DNA of 64,000 nucleotides from Ryuthela nishihirai (Eukaryota > Arthropoda > Arachnida > Araneae > Heptathelidae), in the NCBI GenBank assembly GCA_038380435.1, contig JAWZYU010000007.1, forward strand, positions 26,453,001 to 26,517,000, given 5' to 3'. A program made the translations under genes and the position numbers. The notes beneath the pieces were generated by a model. It was not told where the DNA came from, searched no databases, and worked only from the letters and a program-made list of their open reading frames with translations. Within the stretch, counting starts at the first letter, position 1, and every line of letters starts with the position of its first letter. Below are positions 1 through 13,200 of the stretch, one piece after another.

Positions 1-258
1 GTCATCCAAGATGACGGTCGGTGGAATTTCGAGAAGAGTTGACCATTCAAGATGGCCACTAGGGGGGTGAGGGGTTTAAATAATTAATTAATAAGGGGCG
101 TAGTAAGTTATGAATATTAATAAGGGGGATAGTAGTGGGGGCGCATATGGGTGACGTCATAGGGGGAAAACACTGTGCGTGGGGGATCGCTATTCTGTCT
201 TGACACTACTCCCCTCCCTCCCTTCATCTCAACACAAATTTGATTATTCTCATTTACG

Positions 259-446
259 GGAGGTCTGAAACTCTCTAAAGTATATTGTAGATTGCGCTCT
301 CCATGACCGCAGCTTTCATTTGGCATAAACGTCGTTGCAATTTATTCCTTCCTCCCCACCCTGGTATACTTTTTTTTCCTCCTTTTTAGGGGAAGTCTGA
401 AACTCTCTAAAGTTATAGTAGATGCACTCCTGGCGTCATTTCGAAT
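259..446. repeat. Imperfect direct duplication near the window start
   Basis: The phrase GTCTGAAACTCTCTAAAG occurs at about 264 and again at about 395, each time followed by a diverged copy of the same ~40 bases. The rest of 1-900 is non-coding, with an (ACAA)-rich stretch at 655-690 resembling tails left by non-LTR retrotransposons. No gene is visible before 919. Confidence 0.5.
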
Positions 447-918
447 AACTGCCAATGATAAGTCTGTGAGAGACACCGGGTTTTGACCGCTAATATTAAG
501 TCTATGGAGATTTTGATAATTTCAAACCCGCCCATCCCAGTTTTAGTTGACACCAGAGAGTTCACAAAGAGCCTATATTTTTCCCTTGGGTGAAGAGAAT
601 GTTCGTGCAAAGTTTGGTGTCCCTAGCACTTTTGGGGACCGAATGCATAAACGGACAGACACGCAAACAAACAAACAAATGCAAAATTAAACACACAAAC
701 ATTCTTCGTAATATATTAGATTTGTATAGTTTCCCGAATCGTTAGATGAGTTTTTATGTTTTAATATAATGCCAGTATATTTTTATTTCATTACTGTTAC
801 AGCCTTTTTTTTTGTATTCAACTAGATCGACGTCTCCTGCCGACACCACCACACGACCCCTTCTTTGGGTATTCCTTGAATTCCAGAAGAATTTTACGAA
901 AAAATAATATATTTTGCA

Positions 919-1903
919 TTAGGCCCAGATTCTACAAAATTTAAAAACTTCAGTAGTAAGCAAACCATGACTATCATAATGACTAAGTAACCTATCATAG
1001 TAAGCTTTAGAAATAACTGGGTCTTTCAGAGCTTCAAAATTAAAGATAAATTTTTTAACCTTAGCACAACATTTCTTAATTTTATGTTGCAAGACAACAT
1101 GGTAATGGTAGATTCCAATTTCAGCTCCCCTATATGACCTGGTATTCCGAACAGAACTAACCCATTTGCTGTTAATTAATGTATAATCTATCATATTCTT
1201 ACAGTCCATCTGGTGAAACCCATGTGTACTAGTGTATGTGGCGGTGTTTGTAATAAATGTTAGTTACTCTGAAATCATTATGTTTGCTTAAATGTCGGAG
1301 ACGATGTCCATTGTCATTGCAGCTACCAATACCAAAAAGGCCTATCAACCCTTCCCAAAGGTCAGAGTCAGTACAAACTTTGGCATTGAAGTCACCTAGA
1401 ACAAGGGTAATATCTCCTTTCTTGACAGAATTCAAAATATCCTGAAGTTGTCCGTATAACATATCATTCTCATCCTCATCGGCATCCTCAGTGGGGGCAT
1501 AACAGCAAATAACATTCAAATCTTTAATGCTTGTCTGAAATTTTGCTGTAAGAAACCTTTCATTAATGCACTCATATCCTAGAAGAGCATCACTGGCGTG
1601 TCTGCTGAAAAGCAGACCTACGCCTTGGAGATGTTTATTATCGTTCATCCTTGAAAAGAGAAATTTAAGATTATGTTTAAGAATCTGACCTTCATCTGTC
1701 CATCTGGTCTCTTGCAAGCCAAGAATATCTAAATTATAATGGTGGAATTCTTGTGTGAGGACATCAAGAAAAAAAGCTCTGTGCAGAGTCCTCACATTCC
1801 AAATACCTATGGAGAAAAAATGTTTAGTGGGATGTTTAAAGGAACTATGTTTTTTGAGAGAGGGAATGCCAACAATATCAAACAACCCCCTAATCGCAGA
1901 CAT
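919..1903 (-). pseudogene. Broken non-LTR retrotransposon endonuclease (RTE/BovB-like)
   Basis: The minus strand encodes the apurinic/apyrimidinic-type endonuclease domain that non-LTR retrotransposons use to nick target DNA. Visible signature blocks in order are WNVRTL, LGLQETRW, GVGLLFSR, CYAPTE, LGDFNAKV and NGHRLRHLSKHN, then IDYTLINSKWVSS and RSYRGAEIG near the C-terminal end of the domain. The frame is broken: an in-frame TAG lies just after KHRHIH (about 1229), the next codons still read YTWVSPDG, and a one-base shift near 1205 moves to the frame that carries IDYTLI. The catalytic SDHH motif is degraded (GIYHYHVV where GSDHHLV-like is usual). No reverse transcriptase follows, so this is a truncated fossil. 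The block order fits the RTE group best; the clade assignment is from memory. Confidence 0.8.
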
Positions 1904-2560
1904 GGGGCAAAAACCCGTTCCCCCACCACTAAAGGCTGAAGCAATCTACACTGGAAGATTTCCTCCAATGTAGAATTTGACGATGCCAATAGAAGCAGAG
2001 TTCAGATGCCCGCGATGACCTCTGCTCAGGATTATTCCCTAGCTGATAAATGTATCCTGTGAATCTATTCATTTGAGGCTGTCATCCCACAAACAAACAG
2101 GAAACACAACGGAAGATTTTCCCTCTACAGACGCCCACCAGTGCAACAAATTCAGGATCCATATTAAGGATCCATAAGTTCATAGTTTATCATCATAAAT
2201 TCAGGATCCATAAGCTCAGTCTTTTTTCAGGCCAGTCCAGTAGATTTATATGATCAGCACTAGGAGCCTGTATGGTTGACCACTCCTCAGCAGGGTAGAA
2301 AAAAAAAAGAAAAGTAGTTATAGTTGTCCAGATCAGTAGGCCATACTAATCTGGCAGCCCTCCTCTTTCGTTCCCTTCCACAAGAGAGTATCTCTTTTGA
2401 AAAGTACTAATGGCCTGCACCACAAGAAGACAGCGTCCGACATTAGGTACTAGACTTTACCGGTTCTATGCATCATCACAGGGGATTGGTGCATAGTCTC
2501 TTTCCAGACACTACCAATCTACCATTTACATGCCCAGTCTTTAATGACCAAAAAAACCTG
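1904..2560 (-). other. Probable 5' flank/UTR of the endonuclease fossil
   Basis: This lies directly upstream of the endonuclease on the minus strand. It has no long reading frame and is less AT-rich than its surroundings. It contains a local duplication of TTCAGGATCCATA-type words at 2150-2215. I infer that it is the untranslated leader of the retrotransposon; the true 5' end is not visible. Confidence 0.3.
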
Positions 2561-2970
2561 TTCGGTTACGTTAAAAACAAAAATTAATACTGTGTAACTT
2601 TAAAGTAATCATTCATATTTTAAGTAGCAATAATAACATTTTTCGCTTTCGAATTAAAAACCCTGTATGGGCATTCATCTCTAGTATCAATAGGTAAGAA
2701 ATTAAATATTCTAGGTGATAAAACAATAAAAGGATTATAGTAATATACTTTTATTTTCCTTATACTGGGGCCTTGTTTGATCTCATTTCGGTACATATCA
2801 AATTGTTCCTTGCAGATTTCTTGATTTTATACTTTGCCTTCGATTAACTTAATATTGCTTAATATTTTAAATAATATTTTAAATAATTATAATATTTTAA
2901 CTTAATATTGCATAAATGTCTTTTGTCCCGATCGAGAATTAACCGATTTTCTTTGCTTTTTTTTTCACAG

Positions 2971-3175
2971 AGCGTCATTTTCCACGTTGAAAGCCATCCA
3001 GAATTTCATCAATTCGTTCAATGTGTCAGTTTCAACTTCTTTCCCACTGAGTATCACAAGCTGGCCTACAATCTCTTCTGCCTTCTCGCACTCTACGGGG
3101 TGCCGCTGCTCATTATTGTTTTCTGCTATTCGCGTATCCTTTGGGAAATTTCCAGGAGGTCTAGAGACACTGAAG
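2971..3175 (+). CDS. Internal exon of an AKH/corazonin/ACP/GnRH-type peptide GPCR (ECL2-TM5-ICL3)
   Basis: A plus-strand exon of 205 bp that begins in phase 0 after a strong polypyrimidine-CAG acceptor and ends in phase 1 before GTAAAT. It encodes the end of extracellular loop 2 with its conserved cysteine (QCVSFNFFPT), TM5 (about YNLFCLLALYGVPLLIIVFC) and the start of intracellular loop 3 (YSRILWEISRRSRD). FHVESHP, FFPT and the YxxI..EISRRSR stretch are typical of the arthropod receptors for adipokinetic hormone, corazonin and AKH/corazonin-related peptide, relatives of the GnRH receptor. These are plasma-membrane class A receptors. I cannot tell which of the four subtypes this is. TM1-TM4 exons must lie upstream of the window. 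The phase matches the exon at 20053-20690, so I treat both as one gene. Confidence 0.88.
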
Positions 3176-3914
3176 GTAAATAACAATTGACATTTATGTA
3201 TTTTCCAAAAAAAAATTGTTTTATTTTTTCGTAATCACAAAAATGATTGCCAGTTTCCAACATATTTTTAAATATTTTAGAAATATTTATATAACTTAAA
3301 AGTATATCGGTTAATAGTTGATGCATGGTATGGATATTTGAAATCTTTTTTGATAAAAAAAAAAAATCTGTATTTCATCCTAGCCAAATCTGTATCGTGA
3401 GTCATATAGACTAGCAGGAAGTTTTGCTTGTTGTTCGTGAAAGACAAACTCTTCAAAAAGAGAAAAAAAAATATTTGAGAAACTGTTTTCTTTATGAATC
3501 TAGAAAATTCTGCAAACCCACAATTTTCGCGAACCGAGTTTTATAGTGATATGTTTATTATATTAATTATGTATTGGTATATGTATGTAGAGCGTTTATC
3601 TTTCTCGCATTTCTACGACATCCCGGGGTTCACGATACGCATGTGGTTCTCCATTTTCACAGAGCTAATCATAAAACTTATTTTATTATCACATATATCA
3701 ATATTAAAAATAAAGATAAATAAAAAATAAATCATTATTAATGACTTAATGATGACATATGCTAAAAATATTACGAAAAACTTCCTAAGCTCGAGGTTAA
3801 AAGGTTTAGAGATTAGAGCGATAGTTTTCATTACTTTTACGAAAAAATATCGATGCATTTCTCGCACTCTGGGAAGCGAGCAACAAAATCGATAAGTGGT
3901 TCTATGGCATTTCG

Positions 3915-4870
3915 TTTCACGACTTTTTGTCCCTACATTTTATCCCTCCGATATTTCATTCCTACATTTTGTCTCATCTACTTTTCATCCTCACATTCTT
4001 GTCTCAACGACCCTTCTATCCTACATTTTTTCTCATCGACTTTTCCTCCCTACATTTTGTCCCATTGACTTTCCTCCCTACATTTTGACCCATCAACTTT
4101 CCTTTCCTACCTTTTATTTCATCGGTTTGTCCCTTGATTTTGTCACATTGATTATTACTTTCCTACATTTTATCCCATCGATTATTCATCTCTATATATT
4201 TTCCCATCCACTATTCGTCTCTATATTTTTTCTCATCGAATTTTCGTTCTTCCACATTTTGTCAACTAATTTTTTGCCCTTACATTTGGGCCCATTGATT
4301 TTCGCCCCTATATTTAGTCCCTTCATTATTTGTCCCTACATTTATTTGTCCCTTGATTTTTCGCCCCTACATTTCGTCTCATTGATTTTCCGTCCCTATA
4401 TTTTGTCCCATTGACATTTCTACATTTTGTCCCACTGACTTTACGCCCTTACAAATGTCCCATTGATTTTTCGCAACTGCAAATTGTTCCATTGATTTTT
4501 CGCCCCTGCAAATTGTCCCATTGATATTTCGCCCGTACATATCGTCTCATTGACTTTTCGTTTTGTCGCATTGACCTTCGTTCTTACATTTGTCCATCGA
4601 ACATTCGTCTCTATATTTTATGCCATCGACTTTTCGTCCTACATATTTGCCGCATAGACTTTTCGCTCCTACATTTCCTCCCATCAACTTTAATTCGCTA
4701 TATTTTGTTCCACAACTTTTCATCCTTACAACATTTTGCCCCAAATACTTTTCTTCCTTATATTTTGTCCCATAGACTTGCCTTCCTTATATTTTGTCCC
4801 ATCGACTTTCCTTCCTTATATTTTGTCCCATCGACTTTCCATCCCTGCGACATTTTGTCCCAACGATTTC
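3915..4870. repeat. ~29-bp diverged minisatellite
   Basis: About 30 or more imperfect units of the type CATTGACTTTTCGTCCCTAC followed by ATTTTGTCC. Unit length varies from 25 to 30. The pyrimidine-rich strand bias leaves several long but meaningless open frames on both strands. Confidence 0.9.
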
Positions 4871-5569
4871 CGATTGCATGAAACATGATATCAAGGAAAT
4901 TTATTTCCTCTGACCTTAGCTGCTATTTAAATAATAACAAATATACTCTTACTAATAATGCACAATATATGACCATTATAAAAGATTACCCAAATTAAAA
5001 TTTTTTTGTAATAATTAGGTCACAAAATTAATTGAGTGTCCAAAATGTCAAAAACCTTCGATTTTTTTTTCCTGACTGCGAGAAGGTAGTTACCATATGT
5101 AAGGTCTTAAAGGGTAAATTTCCAAATTGCTGGATTGATAGAGACGGACAAATCCTATGGCTCCCCATTTAGCAACACTGAAATTTATTATTATTATTAT
5201 TATTTTGGATATTCACTACGTTGTTTATTCCAAAACAAATTCGCAAATTGCATTTAGAGGAAAGAATCATTGCAGTGTTGAAAGTGTTACACCAGGCATG
5301 ATATGCAGTTGAATATCGCATCACGTGTCGTTTTTAAAGTTTGGCGATATTAAAGTCTGTTGAATTCAAACGGATCTTGGAGAGTTTCTTGACATTTTTT
5401 GTACACGCAGTTAGTTTTCTTAGTTCATCATTTAATAAAATATGGCATTTTAAATTATGGGTAGTCGTTTCTAATGAATTTGTATAGATTCACTTATAAT
5501 GTCTATAATAACAATTTACAATACTATTATATATATGCTTAAGATACGGCCTGTGCAAAAATATTTGAA

Positions 5570-5838
5570 TTGAATGACATTTTCAATCCCTTATTATAGA
5601 CAGAACAAATGACATTTTCAATTCCTTATTATAGACTGGACCCTGAATAAACGACATTTTCAATCCCTTATTATAGACTGGATAAATGACATTTTCAATT
5701 CCTTATTATAGACTGGACCCTGAATAAACGACATTTTCAATCCCTTATTATAGACTGGATAAATGACATTTTCAATTCCTTATTATAGACTGGACCCTGA
5801 ATAAACGACATTTTCAATCTCTTATTATAGACTGGAAT
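5570..5838. repeat. Dimeric tandem repeat (~77-bp higher unit)
   Basis: GACATTTTCAATCCCTTATT plus ATAGACTGG alternates with a near-identical half that is followed by ACCCTGAATAAAC. About seven half-units make roughly three and a half dimers; the alternation of C and T at CAATcCC/CAATtCC marks the two halves. Confidence 0.9.
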
Positions 5839-7400
5839 ACGAAGTAAAATAATTATTTCATACCAGTTGTAAGCTTCTTTTACTGTTATGCTACATCTGA
5901 TAAAATATAATTTTGATTTTTTTTCTTTTACCCTAAAGCGTCGCCTGTGCATCAGTCCTTGTTTTATCGAATTTGCTTTCGTCATATAAATGTTCTATTT
6001 ATAGAAAGACAGGTAATAACAGAAGAATTAATGCAATTGCAAATCAAAGTTGTCGATCTTTTAACTCACTTTGTAATAATACCACGCAAATTCACTCGTA
6101 ACAATATATATATATTTTTTTTGAGAAGAGAACAGTAGTCAAGTTGAAATACCAATGTTGCAAAGGAAAGAAATACTACATAGGATGATAATGATGATGA
6201 TATTCACTCCCGATAAAGTTTATAATCGCCTCTAACAGAATTATAATCCCGGGCTTCTTAATTTTAATGCCGCAGAGGTATTGAGTTGGCTCGCGGTGAC
6301 ACTTCGAGTTCCAGAATGCCATAGTTGTGTGTATATGCTTTTGCTTTTATGTTGTGTGAAAAGCCAGCACAAGCCTAACAGAGCTTCAATTTTTTAAATC
6401 AATTTAATTAATTGAATTTTGTGTTTCTTTTTCAATAACTGAAATAGAATGTTTTCAAAATACTTACAGTAATCCTTCTGATTTCCCGAGGGTTCTGTTC
6501 TTGGAAAACAACTTGAATACTAAATTCGCGAATGCTGAGCTTTAATAACTTATAGGGAAAATATTGTTTGATTCTGGGACCAAGTCTATCACTTTTCACT
6601 TAATATTTTTGGATTAAAATCATGCAGTGTTTCTTCATTATGCAAATATTTATACGGAATACGGTTTCGTAATGCAAATTAATCAATCAACACGGAAAAA
6701 TCGCGTATCTATATTTTAATTGAAGTTTGACGTTAATGGAAGTTAACCAAGGTAGAGGCCGCAAGTCACAGAATAATACTAGAATACAATAAACGGTTTA
6801 TTACATTGCACTTTACGTTTATCATTTATTTTAATGCACTTCTCGTCTCCAACTCTTTTTTTTTTCACTATCTCCATCAGCGAGTGTTCTTCTTCAATAT
6901 TTTCTTTTCCCTTCTAGGGTTCAGCAGAGAGCTTTGGTCACTTTTTTGGTATTATATGTACGAGATCACATCTGGTTATAAAATAGGACATTATCATCAA
7001 CATTAAAAACTTGCTCACTCTTATAATCATTCTGTTCAATTAAAAAAAACTTTGGAATAAAGCATCAGAAGCTTCCTTATCAGCTGAGCCAGCTTCTCCA
7101 TTTAACTTTATAATATGCAAGCCATAAGGAGTTTTGAACCTTATCAATCATCCTTTTCTGGCTGTGAAATGCTTGAGGGTTTTGCACGTATTTCATTAAG
7201 GGTTCATAAATTCGAAGCTCTTGCTGTCTCACGGCCTTACAGTAGTTTTCTATCTGGCACCATCTCTTCTTAGAAACTGAATCTTTTTTCCAACATTTCG
7301 TAATTTCCATTTTTCTTAAGCCCACATTCAAGTTTCTTCTTCATCCCTGTTTTGAGATTAAATTGTTATTACCGATCATTCACCATGATTTTTACCGAAG

Positions 7401-7451
7401 ATTCACCATGATTGTTATGGGAGTGGATCTCCCATAACAATCATGGTGAAT
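7401..7451. repeat. Perfect 23-bp hairpin
   Basis: ATTCACCATGATTGTTATGG plus GAG at 7401-7423 is exactly reverse-complemented at 7429-7451, around a 5-base spacer TGGAT. A further CACCATGATT copy lies just upstream at 7381. It could be a remnant of a palindromic transposon or a small hairpin transcript. Confidence 0.85.
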
Positions 7452-8171
7452 TGGTTATAAATGATCTAGTGAGCCTCGGTCATAACCGTGATTAAGTGAA
7501 TTTCTACACGCGAATACTCAATAAATGATTATTAATATTTTAGCGCGAATGAGGGAATTCGCACGTACCGAAATCGTGAACACAAAAGGGAGGGGAGCGT
7601 TTACTTTATATAAATATAATAATAATATTTTTACATATTTTTTTATATTTCAATTATAATATTTTTACAGCAAACCTAACCTTGGTTATTGGTTCTAGGG
7701 TCAGCACGTAATTTCCATTTATTACTTGGCTTTGTTCCAAAGAGATAGATCACTGATCCGAAGACACATTCTCTAAAACTTGGGTCGGTGTAACAGAACC
7801 AGTCTGCTCAATCAGGACACATTGAAGAGAGTGTAAGAGAAAAAGTGGCAAATGTTAAATAATTTTATGTTACAGATTTTTTGTTGTTTTTTTTTAATTT
7901 ATTTGACAACAGTGTGGGAATTTGTAATAAATAAACAGACAGTAAATGAACCGATTAATAACTGAGGCAATAAATTCACATTAATAACGTAGAAAGTTTT
8001 AGTCATTTAAAACACCAATATCCTAATCAAGTATAATAAATGATTCTTACGTTCATTAAATGCTAACTGATAAATCTTTATAACATACGAAAACAGAATT
8101 ACAAATCAAAGAATAGGCATGATTCTTACCATTCTTATTTCACTTCATCATCACATATGAAAGAAATGACC

Positions 8172-8575
8172 AGTGGTTCTCAGCAAGATTTGCAGGTGTG
8201 CCGGGAAATTTCGGATTATATTTCAGATAAAAGGAAACTTATAAACCATTTTGTTGCTACTTTCTGCCACTGATTCTTGATTTAGCTTTCTCCGTTTAAT
8301 CAAAAACTTATCCATATTAAATCTTACGGTTAAAGCAAAAATTAACACAAAATATGCCCTTAACGCGAACGGCATACGCAGTAATCTCAGTACACGTCAG
8401 AACTTAAACAGAATGGCTCTGCGTTTACAAACGACACCATAGAAATGGCTATTATTGAAGTCAAACTGCACATGCGTGAGTCTCATTGCGTTTTCAATTT
8501 AAATCTTTACGTGCCGCGAGTATTTACAGCGAAATAGAGTTTGCCGTGAATAGAAAAAGGTTGAGAATTTCTGCT
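8172..8575. mobile_element. hAT-like MITE (CAGTGGTTCTCA end)
   Basis: The left end CAGTGGTTCTCAG followed by a GTGCCG motif is mirrored by GCGGCAC/CACGGC words and ...GGTTGAGAATTTCTG at the right end. CAGTGGTTCTCAA-type termini and GTGCCGCG subterminal words are typical of hAT (Charlie-like) elements. There is no coding capacity. I could not find a matching 8-bp target duplication, so the exact ends are uncertain. Confidence 0.5.
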
Positions 8576-10235
8576 CTACAATAATTAAAGTCGCGCTGTT
8601 GTTTTATTACCGAACAAAACTACTTTTACCAGAAATATATCGACAGTTTTTAGTTGTCTGCGCGGCACACCAAAGGAAATCCTTTTCCCCACTAGTACAA
8701 CCCTTCAAACCATTCATGGCCTAATTCACACTATGTGCTATATCTCGCATGTCTCGTATTACCACAGTCTCGTTTTCATTGCCTCACGTGTAGATTCCTT
8801 TTCGGAGAGTGTGAAAAAAGTGGCAAATCATAATAACAATTCTTCATAGACAGTGTAACAGTATACGCATGCGTTTGATATTAGATTACATTTATTGGTG
8901 TGAAAATTGCTTTCTTTTTAGAAACTGTTTTCCAACTGGTATGAAAATTGGATTCTCTTTCAAAATTTCTTTTTCTAATTGATACGAATTTTTTTTTTTC
9001 CGTTTTCTAATTGATACGAAAATTGTTTTCTTTTTCGAAACTTTTTATTTCTAATTGATATTGAAACGGAATACACAAGTGCAACAATGAAAACCAGAAT
9101 GTGGTATTATGTGACACTCGACATATAGCACGGAATGTGAACTACGTCACTTATGAGTTCGAACATGATGAACTTAAAAAAATAAGAGAATACAATAGTA
9201 ATTCGAAAAATATGTGTGAAAGTTACAAATAGTATTTTCGTGATTTGTGCGCGTCAGTATAAAGAACAATTCTCTTTTATGTGTGTGCAGAAGGGCTAAA
9301 GGAATTTATTGAGTTAAAAGAAATTGCGAAATAAAATTTAAAAAATGTAGAAAACAGAATAATAATAAAAAGGTAGTAGAGTTTTTAACGAGTGTAAAAT
9401 GAGACAATTTTGTTTGTATTTTGTGCTGTGATAACTTCTCGATATTGAAGTGGTAAGGTAAGTCTTATTTCAAAATAAATCAGCAATATATCTGTATCGC
9501 ATATTATATTATTTTAAAAAGTGCTATTTAGATATTCAAATGTGATTGGCAAGATTTCTGCTAACACTTTGATTCCTGAATCAGTTTTCAAACCTGCTTG
9601 TTTTAACAAATAGTCTATATTTATGATCAGCAGGATCATTTAATACTCAGAGATAGCATATTGGTGTTTAGTGTGACTAGTTCAGAAATTTGTTTATGAT
9701 TTATGTATTTTTATTGCCTAAAATTAAATCAGTTCATTTGTAGTCTGTTTATTTATTTCGAATACATTTTCGGTTGCAAAATATTCAAATACAACCAAAA
9801 ATCTCTAACAATATGAAAATTATAAAATCTAAGTGATAAAAAAATTAAAGAATATATCTACTCATAGGTCCAGACTAAAAAACATAAAGGCAATGACTGG
9901 ATATTCTTTCCACTATAAAGATATCCCCTCCGTGTTACCGCTCTTTGAGACATTTCTTGAAAGATGAGTATAATATATATGTTTTCCATCATCATTCCAG
10001 CTATTAACGTTCCCAAGAAATGGGGCGAGTAGTGGGGAAGAAATGGGGCAAGAAATGGGCCTCTTTGTCTTCCCCTAGATCTCGGCCTATTTTCTCAGGA
10101 TGGCAAAAACTTTGCACCCGGTCTATTATTAACACATAGAAATGGGGTTATCCATAACAGATACTCTTAGTAGGAGTTTTTTGATTCTCTAAATAGTCGG
10201 TAAGAACAAAAGAAAACACTTTGTCCTATAAAAAG

Positions 10236-13200
10236 AGAATCTCCGTGTTATGTAACCGGAAATCTAATTTCGAAGTTCTATAACTTTTAAAATATGCATT
10301 TAATGGAAAAATGTGCCTGAAGATAAATTAAAGATCATAATCATATCCATTCAGATCCCGATTTCCAACACTATTCTTTCAGTATTTAAAGAGTTATGGA
10401 AGCTAGAATATTTCACATTTGCGTCATAAGTATGTATCTCAAAAATAGTTTAAAACTTGATAAGTATTGTTTCAAACCATGTAATAAAATAAACATGAAT
10501 TTTTAGTAATTTGCTTAATGATTACTCTAATATTTCACAATTTCGAATGCTTTTTATAAAATAATATTATTTTTTGTTAAATATTCTAGCTTCCTTAACT
10601 CTTTAAATACTGAACGAATCTTGAATATCTAGATTTTAATAGATTTGATTATGATGCATAAAATAAATGTAATGAAATAAACATCGATTTTAGTAGTTTG
10701 CTTAATGATTACTTTAATATTTCACAATTTCGAATACTTTTTATAAAACAATATTTTTTATAGTTAAATATTCTAGTTTCCTTAACTCTTTAAATACCGA
10801 ACGAATCTTGAATATCTAGACTTCAATAGATTTGATTACGATGCGTAAAATAAATGTAATAAAATTAACATGCACTTTAGTAGTTTCCTTAATGATTACT
10901 CTAATATTTCACAATTTCGAATACTTTTTATAAAACAATATTATTTATAGTTAAATATTCTAGCTTCCTTAACTCTTTAAATACTGAACGAATCTTGAAT
11001 ATCTAGACTTCAATAGATTTGATTATGATGCGTAAAATAAATGTAATAAAATTAACATGCACTTTAGTAGTTTCCTTAATGATTACTCTAATATTTCACA
11101 ATTTCGAATGCTTTTTATAAAACAATATTATTTATTGTTAAATATTCTAGCTTCCTTAACTCTTTAAATACCGAACGAATCTTGAATATCTAGATTTTAA
11201 TAGATTTGATTATGACGCATAAAACAAATGTAATGAAATAAACATCGATTTTAGTAATTTGCTTAATGATTACTTTAATATTTCACAATTTCGAATACTT
11301 TTTATAAAACAATATTTTTTATAGTTAAATATTCTAGTTTCTTTAACTCTTTAAATACCGAACGAATCTTGAATATCTAGACTTCAATAGATTTGATTAT
11401 GATGCGTAAAATAAATGTAATAAAATTAACATGCACTTTAGTAGTTTCCTTAATGATTACTCTAATATTTCACAATTTCGAATGCTTTTTATAAAACAAT
11501 ATTATTTATTGTTAAATATTCTAGCTTCCTTAACTCTTTAAATACCGAACGAATCTTGAATATCTAGATTTTAATAGATTTGATTATGACGCATAAAATA
11601 AATGTAATGAAATAAACATCGATTTTAGTAGTTTGCTAAATGATTACTTTAATATTTCACAATTTCGAATACTTTTTATTAAACAATATTTTTCATACTT
11701 AAATATTCTAGTTTCCTTAACTCTTTAAATACCGAACGAATCTTGAATATCTAGAATTTAATAGATATGACTATGACGCATAAAATAAATGTAATGAAAT
11801 AAACATCGGTTTTAGTAGTTTGCTTAATGATTACTTTAATATTTCACAATTTCGAATACTTTTTATAAAACAATATTTTTTATAGTTAAATATTCTAGCT
11901 TCCTTAACTCTTTAAATACTGAACGAAACTTGAATATCTAGACTTCAACAGATTTGATTATGATGCGTAAAATAAATGTAATAAAAGAAACATGCACTTT
12001 AGTAGTTTCCTTAATGATTACTCTAATATTTCACAATTTCGAATGCTTTTTATAAAACAATATTATTTATAGTTAAATATTCTAGCTTCCTTAACTCTTT
12101 AAATACTGAACGAATCTTGAATATCTAGACTTCAATAGATTTGATTATGATGTGTAAAATAAATGCAATAAAATTAACATGCACTTTAGTAGTTTCCTTA
12201 ATGATTACTCTAATATTTCACAATTTCGAATACTTTTTATAAAACAATATTTTTTATAGTTAAATATTCTAGCTTCCTTAACTCTTTAAATACTGAACGA
12301 ATCTTGAATAACTAGACTTCAATAGATTTGATTATGATGCGTAAAATAAATGTAATAAAAGAAACATGCACTTTAGTAGTTTCCTTAATGATTACTCTAA
12401 TATTTCACAATTTCGAATGCTTTTTATAAAACAATATTATTTATTGTTAAATATTCTAGCTTCCTTATCTCTTTAAATACCGAACGAATCTTCAATATCT
12501 AGATTTTAATAGATTTGATTATGACGCATAAAATAAATATAATGAAATAAACATCGATTTTTAGTAGTTTGCTTAATGATTACTTTAATATTTCACAATT
12601 TCGAATACTTTTTATAAAACAATATTTTTTATACTTAAATATTCTAGTTTCCTTAACTCTTTAAATGCTGAACGAATCTTGAATATCTAGATTGTAATAG
12701 ATATGATTATGACGCATAAAATAAATGTAATGAAATAAACATCGGTTTTAGTAGTTTGCTTAATGATTACTTTAATATTTCACAATTTCGAATACTTTTT
12801 ATAAAACAATATTATTTATTGTTAAATATTCTAGCTTCCTTAACTCTTTAAATACCGAACGAATCTTGAATATCTAGATTTTAATAGATTTGATTATGAC
12901 GCATAAAATAAATGTAATGAAATAAACATCGATTTTAGTAGTTTGCTTAATGATTACTTTAATATTTCACAATTTCGAATACTTTTTATAAAACAATATT
13001 TTTTATACTTAAATATTCTAGTTTCCTTAACTCTTTAAATACTGAACGAATCTTGAATATCTAGATTTTAATAGATATGATTATGATGCATAAAATAAAT
13101 GTAATGAAATAAACATCGGTTTTAGTAGTTTGCTTAATGATTACTTTAATATTTCACAATTTCGAATGCTTTTTATAAAACAATATTATTTATTGTTAAA

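Noticed and set aside
3896..4414. 172-codon open frame on the plus strand
   Set aside because: It lies wholly inside the ~29-bp minisatellite; the Phe/Ser/Pro/Thr-rich pattern is the repeat translated.
8172..8575. Exact 8-bp target duplication for the hAT-like MITE
   Set aside because: GAAATGAC on the left and CTCTACAA on the right do not match, so the boundaries are not proven.
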